A DNA stretch of 64,000 nucleotides, taken from NCBI GenBank assembly GCA_030512295.1, contig JAULSR010000002.1, positions 62,001 to 126,000 of the forward strand, in the 5' to 3' direction. Below are positions 58,356-64,000 of the stretch, piece by piece. The stretch's first letter is position 1, and each line of letters starts with the position of its first letter. The stretch comes from Bombardia bombarda (lineage: Eukaryota > Ascomycota > Sordariomycetes > Sordariales > Lasiosphaeriaceae). The notes beneath the pieces were generated by a model. It did no database searches and was not told the origin of the DNA. It was given only the letters and a program-made list of their open reading frames with translations. A program made the translations under genes and the position numbers.

Positions 58356-59144
58356 ATGGGTCGCGAAGAGCAAGCCGAAGAACGGGAGGTTCTTGACTCC
58401 ATATTTCCCGAGGAAATCACAGGTTCGGGCGCCCACCACCCACTTGTCTCAGCCCCGCCATGACTGCCCGCCGCTGCGCTGGTCGTAAACTAACCCGTCA
58501 CCCACCCCATCCTTACAGACATATCCCCGACAGAGTACAGGATAAACATCGAGCTCGACATCCCCGACGATGAAGAAGAAGAACCCCCCGTCATGATCCT
58601 GACTGTACGGTACCCAGAAGAGTATCCCGACGTGGCCCCGGTCCTGGACCTGTCGCCGCCTCACAATGCGGCCACCCATCCGTTTTTGAATATTGCCGAG
58701 GACAGGGAACAGCTGCTCCAGGACCTGCAGCCCACCATCGAGGAAAACTTGGGCATGGCAATGGTGTTTACCTTGTATTCTACCCTGAAAGAGGCTGCTG
58801 AGCAGCTCGCCGTGGAGCGCAAGGCCACCCTCGAGAAAGAGCACGAAGAGGCTGTCCTTGCGGCGGAGCGCGAGGAGAACAAGAAGTTCCACGGAACCCA
58901 GGTCACCCGCGAAAGCTTCCTCAAGTGGAGGGACGCATTTGTAAAGGAGGTGGAGGATAACAAGATCAGAGAGGAGGAGGAGAGACTAGCGGAGCTTAAG
59001 AAGGCCAGGATAAAAGAGTCCGCCAAGCTTACAGGGAGGCAGCTATGGGAGAGGGGCCTGGTTGGCAAGTATGAGCAGGAGGAGGGTGACGAAGAGGGTG
59101 TTCCGACAGACGAGGTCCAGAAACTCGCAGTCAGTGGTAACTGA
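58356..59144 (+). CDS. gir2: RWD-domain protein GIR2 (RWDD1/DFRP2 type)
   Basis: GIR2 binds GCN1 through its RWD domain and partners the GTPase RBG2, linking translating ribosomes to the general amino-acid response. Two exons, 58356-58422 and 58519-59144, give 230 aa. The intron is 96 nt (GTTCGG, CTAAC branch, TACAG). The RWD domain covers about residues 1-105 (EEQAEEREVLDSIFPEEITD, then YPEEYPDVAPVLDLSPP, the conserved YPxxYPxxxP motif). The rest is a charged helix (EHEEAVLAAEREENKKFHGT, TRESFLKWRDAF) with the C-terminal LTGRQLWERG seen in this family. The C6 run at 58584-58589 is in frame, so the gene is intact. Confidence 0.92.
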
Positions 59145-59402
59145 GCATGTCACTCTCTCGAAAATAAAACCCGGCAAATGCAAGCAATCGACTTCACTGA
59201 CACTACATTCGTTGTGGTGAACTCGAGGTTGACCAAAGAAAAACGTGACGTATTGTTTACAATCGCTTCATGATGCACTGTTCCTTTAAACCCCCAACAT
59301 GATTTTTTCCTTCCTTGACTCCTTGATATATCGCAATGAATGTCGAAGCCAAATGATGTAAAGCTAGTTGGTTGTTGGTCGGTAGACGGAAAAGAGACTG
59401 GG

Positions 59403-60572
59403 CTACTCCATTTCCTCGTCCTCGTCGCTTCCACTTTCATCATCGTCATCCTCGTCGTCTGTCTCTTCCCATACGTCGTCATCACCGCCGGCATTCGTTG
59501 CATCTCCGAGCTCAGCCTTGATTGAAGCAAGCAGCTCGCGCGCATGGTCTCGTAACCTCTCGTCCTCATATTCCTCGGCCTCGAAAATGCGCAGGCACTG
59601 CGCAAGCCACTTACGGGACGACCGCCAAATTCGTTGCCAGCCGGCCTCTTCCGAAAGCTGAGCCGCTTGCTTTAACTTCTCGCCCATGGTATACCTGCCA
59701 TACCCGCCCAGGTACCAAACCTCGACACTCCTGTCATCCTCGCCAATCAGCTGCTCGGCGACCTCGATCGCGCTCTCCTCCATGCCGACCTCAATCAATA
59801 GTCTGACCAAACTGACACGTGTGGGGAAAGGGGGCACCGCAGGGTCTTCAGGCGAGAGCTCGCTCCATATGCCCAAGCTCCTCTTCAGGGCGGCACGAGC
59901 TTCGTCCATGCGCAGCTGCGAGATGCGCACATTGGCGACAGTCTGCCATGTCTCGGCCACCTCAGGCGCTAGCATGGTAGCCTCTGTGATCAGGGCCTCG
60001 CACCGCTGCTCGGCATCCTCCTCCCAGCTAAGATCCGTCATGTAGACCTCGGCGACGGCGCAGAGGGCATCTGCCAGCTTCCGCTTCTTTTCGTTGATGA
60101 CCGCCTCCTGCTGGGCGCGTATAAGAGGTCGCGAGTCGAGCGCATCGGTAAGTGTCTGGATCTGGGCGCGCAGAGCGGCGGCGCCCCGCTCGAACCACGA
60201 AACGCTGTCCTGGCCACCCTCCTCGCTGAGCTGTGCCAGCCAGAGGAACTTCTCGGGGCCGCCGCCGAGATCCTCGGGAAGGGCTCCGGCATCGTCGACG
60301 CCGACGGCGGTGAGAAAGAACTTGCGGGCCTTCTCGATCTCGCCCAGCTCGACGTATATGTGTCCGAGGAGAGTCAAGGCAGCGCCAGCTTGCCGCCCCT
60401 GCTCACCAATGTGCCTGTATGCGGCCCGGGCTTCCTCTATAGCGGTCTCTGGATCGCCTGCCTCGAGAGCGGCCGTGGCTTTTGCGAGCATCTCTCTTGT
60501 ATTGACTGTCGGAGTCGCCCGCTCTTTCGCCCGCCCCTTCTGTCCCTTTGATTTGGGCTTTGTCGGCGCCAT
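59403..60572 (-). CDS. acl4: TPR protein ACL4, ribosomal protein L4 chaperone
   Basis: ACL4 binds newly made ribosomal protein L4 (uL4) and escorts it to the nuclear pre-60S particle. The start is the ATG at 60572-60570 (MAPTKPKSKGQKGRAKER); the frame is open further up but has no ATG. One exon gives 389 aa. TPR-like helices begin at about residue 25 (REMLAKATAALEAGDPETAIEEA). Family text follows: ALTLLGHIYVELGEIEKARKFF, PEKFLWLAQLSEEGGQDSVSWFERG and QTVANVRISQLRMDEARAALKRS. The C-terminus is very acidic, as in yeast Acl4. It converges on GIR2 with a 258-bp gap. The ACL4 assignment rests on remembered family sequence and layout. Confidence 0.88.
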   Translation of the reverse strand: MAPTKPKSKGQKGRAKERATPTVNTREMLAKATAALEAGDPETAIEEARAAYRHIGEQGRQAGAALTLLGHIYVELGEIEKARKFFLTAVGVDDAGALPEDLGGGPEKFLWLAQLSEEGGQDSVSWFERGAAALRAQIQTLTDALDSRPLIRAQQEAVINEKKRKLADALCAVAEVYMTDLSWEEDAEQRCEALITEATMLAPEVAETWQTVANVRISQLRMDEARAALKRSLGIWSELSPEDPAVPPFPTRVSLVRLLIEVGMEESAIEVAEQLIGEDDRSVEVWYLGGYGRYTMGEKLKQAAQLSEEAGWQRIWRSSRKWLAQCLRIFEAEEYEDERLRDHARELLASIKAELGDATNAGGDDDVWEETDDEDDDDESGSDEDEEME

Positions 60573-61456
60573 TGCGAAGGGAATCGAGAAAAAAATCGGT
60601 ATCAATTCGAAGCGAGTGAGAATGTCCCAATAGTCTGAAGGGAGGGCGTGAGCAGGTTCGATTCGGCACAGCACAGCACAGCACAGCTAGACGAATGGTA
60701 CCTCTACTGGGCCAAATCGGATTCACGGTAGAATTTTTGGGTCTTATCGCCAAATCGATAAGATAAAAAAGTTAATGGCCGGCGAGTTGCCCCGCAGCAA
60801 GACCGGGCCTCGAGCGGGCATGCAGGGCAGGGCGTGGTTCCTTGGCCCCACCACTCCGCCAATCTAACCCCTGCCAACGTTAAATTCTCAACTGCCAAGG
60901 GCAGTCTAAGGGCACACACAGTCCCGTGGAGATTCGCGACAGCTCCTATCCTTGGCGTGCATCATTGGCGTTCGCGGGGCTGCTACCTTTCAGTAGCCCG
61001 TCCAATGACAAGACAAGATGAAGATCGTCCAAAACGATTGGCTACTACCCACCTTCCAAAAGATTAAAGGGGGGGGGACCCAGAGGGTCAATGGATGAAA
61101 TCCCCTGTCTGTTCGTGTTTCAGGCTGCTACTCTACGACCCAGCAAGGAACTGAATACATTCTCATGCTGCAGTAAAAATGCCTCTTGGTGCGCGCTCGA
61201 CGTGTGCGTTGGTGATGTGTGCTGCGCGTGCCATGGCAGGCTGGGAGCAGAGGCTGACCCACAGTGATGTGATGTGATAGGATTCCGTAGCAATCAATAC
61301 CACCATCTCACAAGATTACCCTAGATATCCCCCATTCCCTCTTCCCCGGAATACCATCTCCCACTCTCGTCACTCATTCGGGTCAAAGATGCTCTTTCGT
61401 GGTGGCTAATAGAATAGGTATCTGAGAGACTATTCTCCCCCTCTGGGTTCGCAACA
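60573..61456. other. divergent intergenic region between ACL4 and the CFEM gene
   Basis: No gene is seen. A GCACA pentamer array lies at 60666-60685. A tRNA B-box-like GGTTCGATTC occurs at about 60656 without a tRNA fold around it. Confidence 0.65.
60666..60685 (+). repeat. GCACA pentanucleotide repeat, 4 copies
   Basis: There are four perfect copies. It is the same unit, in another phase, as the array at 28271-28290. Confidence 0.85.
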
Positions 61457-61874
61457 ATGGTTCTCACAATCCACATGCACCTCGTTTTGGTCGCGGCCAC
61501 ATTCCTTCTGCTGTTCGCTCGACAGGTCACGCCCACACCAACACCGTCGACATCAACATCACAACTCACATTTTCAGCGTGCGTCGGCGGCTGTGTTGAG
61601 ACGACAGACTGTGACAACAAGAAATGCATATGCAAGAAGGCCGCCAGGGAGAAGCTTCTGGAGACGGTCCTGACATGCATGTTCCAAAACTGCCCCAAAG
61701 AGCTGCGTAAAGCCGACACCTTCCTGGACATAATCCAATCCGGATGTAAGGCCATCAAGCGGCCTATCCCCGACGACGACATCGAGGACGCCGAGGCTGT
61801 CGCGAGCAGTCTGGTATCCCAGCTCCCCGCCCCCTCAACCTCTACCGCCAAGGGTCTACCCTCGAGCTCTCACG

Positions 61875-61908
<34 letters not shown>

Positions 61909-62323
61909 AAAAACAACAGCCAAGCCCCTGCCGGCAACCACAAGCCACTCGGCGCCGGCGGCATCGACGTCGTCCAAGACGATTGTGTCATCATCCTCAT
62001 CGGCATCCTCCTCTTCTTCCTCGGCTGCTCAGACGTCGACGTCATTGACGACTGTATCTTCCTCCTCTGAGCAAGCTGAAACAATCACCTCGGCGCGAGA
62101 ACTCCCGACAACCACGACTTTGGCTGCACAATCGTCATCATCGTCCAGTTCCGAGGCCCCAAAGACCTCGGCCGCCGTGGCTGCATCTGTCAACTGCCGC
62201 CAAACAGACTCAAGTCCGTACGCCACGACGCCGGCAGCCTGCTCCTCTGGCTTTCGCAGTTCAGCTTTTGTCTATTGGGTGACTCTGACCTCGGCGGTGG
62301 GCGTGGCCGTCCTGTTGAGGTGA
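61457..62323 (+). CDS. CFEM-domain GPI-anchored surface protein
   Basis: CFEM proteins are fungus-specific surface or secreted proteins; some bind haem or act in host contact. The start is the ATG at 61457, giving 288 aa in one exon. A signal peptide (MHLVLVAATFLLLFARQVTP) is followed by the CFEM domain at about residues 35-100. It has the eight-Cys pattern CxxxC-x5-C-x4-CxC-x14-Cx4C-x18-C (FSACVGGCVETTDC, KKCICKK, LTCMFQNC, QSGC). A long Ser/Thr-rich stalk, partly encoded by TCG trinucleotide runs near 61881-61905, leads to a hydrophobic C-terminus (FVYWVTLTSAVGVAVLLR) suited to a GPI anchor. The conserved Asp of haem-binding CFEM domains is plausibly the D in ETTDCD. Haem binding is not shown. 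Confidence 0.9.
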
Positions 62324-62955
62324 CTGTGAGTGTAAAATAATCTAAGAAGTTACCATGATGGATGGATGAATAGGTTGAGAGATGAATTTCATCTATCCGG
62401 GCGCACGGGGTAATAATCATGATAAAGCTATTAATGAAATCACGGAGTTTGGGGGGGTTTGGTTATTTACCAAGGGCGCTGTATAAACATGTGAAAGAAT
62501 ATACTACACATAGCATGCGATGGGCGCGATTTTTGGCGGAGAAAAGATATCATTACTGGTTAGGAGAGGGTCGGGGTGCTGCACTAGTAGTATAATGTGT
62601 GATACCAATCTGAAGATAATGGGAATAAAGACTGGGACTCCGTCATGTTACCTAAGCTTCAAGAAGCTACCCTCTCCAAAACCTGTCAGCCATATCCTTA
62701 CTTACCTCCTACTGCATTCTTACAGCGACCGGTGACTAGCTAATACAAGGCCTTTACAGTTTCTGGAAGCACAATTATCAGCTTTAATCCAAGCCTCGGG
62801 TTTTTACAAAGAAGCAGAATCAATAATCTTATGCTACCAGCTCTCCCCAGCCTAAACCAGATGTCCATTGGTGACCATCCATCATACCCTAGCGGGAGCA
62901 AAATAAGCCAAAGCAAGCCATCATATCACAAAGCACATAGTAGTAGCACGGGAGT
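62324..62955. other. intergenic between convergent genes
   Basis: This is the shared 3' flank. I see no gene. Confidence 0.7.
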
Positions 62956-64000
62956 CTACAGCTCCATATACACATCATCCTTTTCCCAATTTCTATCCTC
63001 ATCGTCAACCGACAAGATATTCCTAAGCAGTTCCCGGATGTCTTTAGCCTCCCCCAGCTCAGAAACATCCACTGCCAAAAACCTCCTGGCAATCAGCTCC
63101 GCTTTCCGCAACTCCTCGACGTCTTCGTCTGTGTCATCCCTGAACGCCTCCTCGAGATCCTCATTTCTTGATTGCATGAGCACGAGGTCCGCCGCTCGTT
63201 CCACAACCTCCCTCTCCACCCCATTGATGGCAGCGCACATTGTTCCGAGGCTGGATGTGCCTCGACCCGATACAAGCCGAAACAAGAACGTAATATAGTC
63301 TTGCGGGTCCTGAGCATCCGCGTTCATACGAAAGTCCATGTGTGCTAATGCCACACCGCTCTCGGCCTTGATCAGCCCCGTAGTGAACAGCTCATGAAAA
63401 TGTGTGCCAACGAGGATCTTGGGCCTATTCACACCAAAATGGAGGAAGTTGACAAGAACGGCTGCGAGAAGAGCCGCGCCGGTTTCTGCCGTCGTACCCT
63501 TGCCAAACTCGTCTATGAGAATCAAGCTCCGCCGGGTGGCAAAGTTCATAGAGAAGGCCATCTGCTTCAGGTCGATTAGGAAAGCGCTTTCGTCGTCCAC
63601 TCCGCTCTCACGTGTGGCAATTCTGGTCAGAATGCGGTCAGTCACCCCGATGGTGGCGCTCGTGGCAGGAACGTAGCTCCCGATATGAGCCAAGTGTACG
63701 ATGATAGCAACCTGCTTCATATATATGCTCTTTCCAGAATTGTTTGGGCCGGTTAAGATTAGCATGCACGGCTGTGTCTCGTTGTCGTTCATGGAGACGC
63801 GGCTTTGTCCCGAGCCACGAGCGCCAGGTCCACCTGTAAGGTTACAGTCGTTGGGGATGAAGGATGATACGACGAGCTCCTGGAGTGGATGACGGCCGTC
63901 TTTGATGTCCATGATATTCTTGTCTGTCATTTGCGGCGCTGTCCATTGATGTTTTTCTGCCGCCAAAGCCAGTGCAAGTAGGCTATCCAATTCCCCAAGC
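62956..64000 (-). CDS. msh5: meiotic MutS homologue MSH5, C-terminal part (runs off the window)
   Basis: MSH5 pairs with MSH4 as a sliding clamp that stabilises meiotic crossover intermediates; it does not repair mismatches. Only the last 348 codons lie in the window. The frame is open to base 64000 (LGELDSLLALALAAEKHQW) and the start is outside. The MutS ATPase domain is complete: Walker A TGPNNSGKSIYMKQVA (nt about 63727-63755), the conserved VHLAHIGSYVPA, Walker B LILIDEFGKGTTAETG, and VGTHFHEL. The helix-turn-helix end is MCAAINGVEREVVERAADL. The GPNNSGKS/DEFGKGT wording favours MSH5 over MSH2/3/6. The C-terminal 80 residues are acidic. There is no frame break. Confidence 0.95.
   Translation of the reverse strand, partial: LGELDSLLALALAAEKHQWTAPQMTDKNIMDIKDGRHPLQELVVSSFIPNDCNLTGGPGARGSGQSRVSMNDNETQPCMLILTGPNNSGKSIYMKQVAIIVHLAHIGSYVPATSATIGVTDRILTRIATRESGVDDESAFLIDLKQMAFSMNFATRRSLILIDEFGKGTTAETGAALLAAVLVNFLHFGVNRPKILVGTHFHELFTTGLIKAESGVALAHMDFRMNADAQDPQDYITFLFRLVSGRGTSSLGTMCAAINGVEREVVERAADLVLMQSRNEDLEEAFRDDTDEDVEELRKAELIARRFLAVDVSELGEAKDIRELLRNILSVDDEDRNWEKDDVYMEL

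Noticed and set aside
60650..60680. tRNA B-box-like GGTTCGATTC
   Set aside because: No complementary T-stem around it, no A-box at the right distance and no acceptor stem; not a tRNA.
1..64000. Mobile elements, CRISPR arrays, biosynthetic gene cluster or viral insertion
   Set aside because: No transposase, integrase, reverse transcriptase, backbone synthase or terminal repeats were found; repeats present are short simple repeats only.

Overview
The window is nuclear DNA from a filamentous ascomycete. The protein families and the intron style (short GT..AG introns of 50-180 nt with CTRAC-type branch points) fit a Sordariomycete, and Hypocreales is my best guess. The species cannot be named from the sequence. 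I see no transposon, no RIP-degraded repeat, no rRNA, no convincing tRNA and no CRISPR. This is an ordinary, gene-dense housekeeping region with 23 protein-coding genes on both strands.

Layout. 1-17 kb: a conserved fungal membrane protein (+), a nucleotidyltransferase-like protein (-), LSM6 (+), an Hsp20/HSP30-type chaperone (-) with three heat-shock-element clusters upstream, an RRM+YTH m6A-reader-type protein (-), a gene-free 4 kb stretch, and 20S proteasome subunit beta-6 (-). 17-38 kb: phosphatidylinositol 4-kinase STT4 (+), a Mn-type cation diffusion facilitator (-), a large disordered fungal protein (+), lumazine synthase RIB4 (-) and a MutL homologue without a visible C-terminal endonuclease region (+). 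39-54 kb: a TRP-like/ML-domain channel of the spray family (+), a GNAT acetyltransferase (-), a Cys-rich secreted protein with a GPI-like tail (-), an unrecognised protein (-), PP2A B subunit CDC55 (+), RNA polymerase II subunit RPB4 (+) and a single-pass Ser/Thr-rich membrane protein (-). 55-64 kb: three ribosome/translation genes side by side (PUF6 -, GIR2 +, ACL4 -), a CFEM protein (+) and the 3' part of the meiotic MutS homologue MSH5 (-), which runs off the right edge.

I built the exon structures by hand from splice sites and continuity of conserved protein sequence, and the total length of each model is divisible by three. Four genes (850-4112, 4915-6355, 24790-26848, 51835-52453) can only be read through if one base is added in a G/C homopolymer of 5-7 nt. 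There are five such sites and every one is short by exactly one base. RPB4 is a core polymerase subunit, and most other genes are intact, so the pattern points to homopolymer under-calling in the assembly rather than five pseudogenising mutations. This is the main quality warning for the window.

I did not find a clearly undescribed multi-gene system. The best biological leads are the three-cluster HSE array, a 20-nt microexon carrying part of a metal site in the CDF gene, a stop-free 3n intron in the GNAT gene, a repeated promoter motif shared by the divergent PUF6/GIR2 pair, and a possible small protein gene near 54.9 kb.
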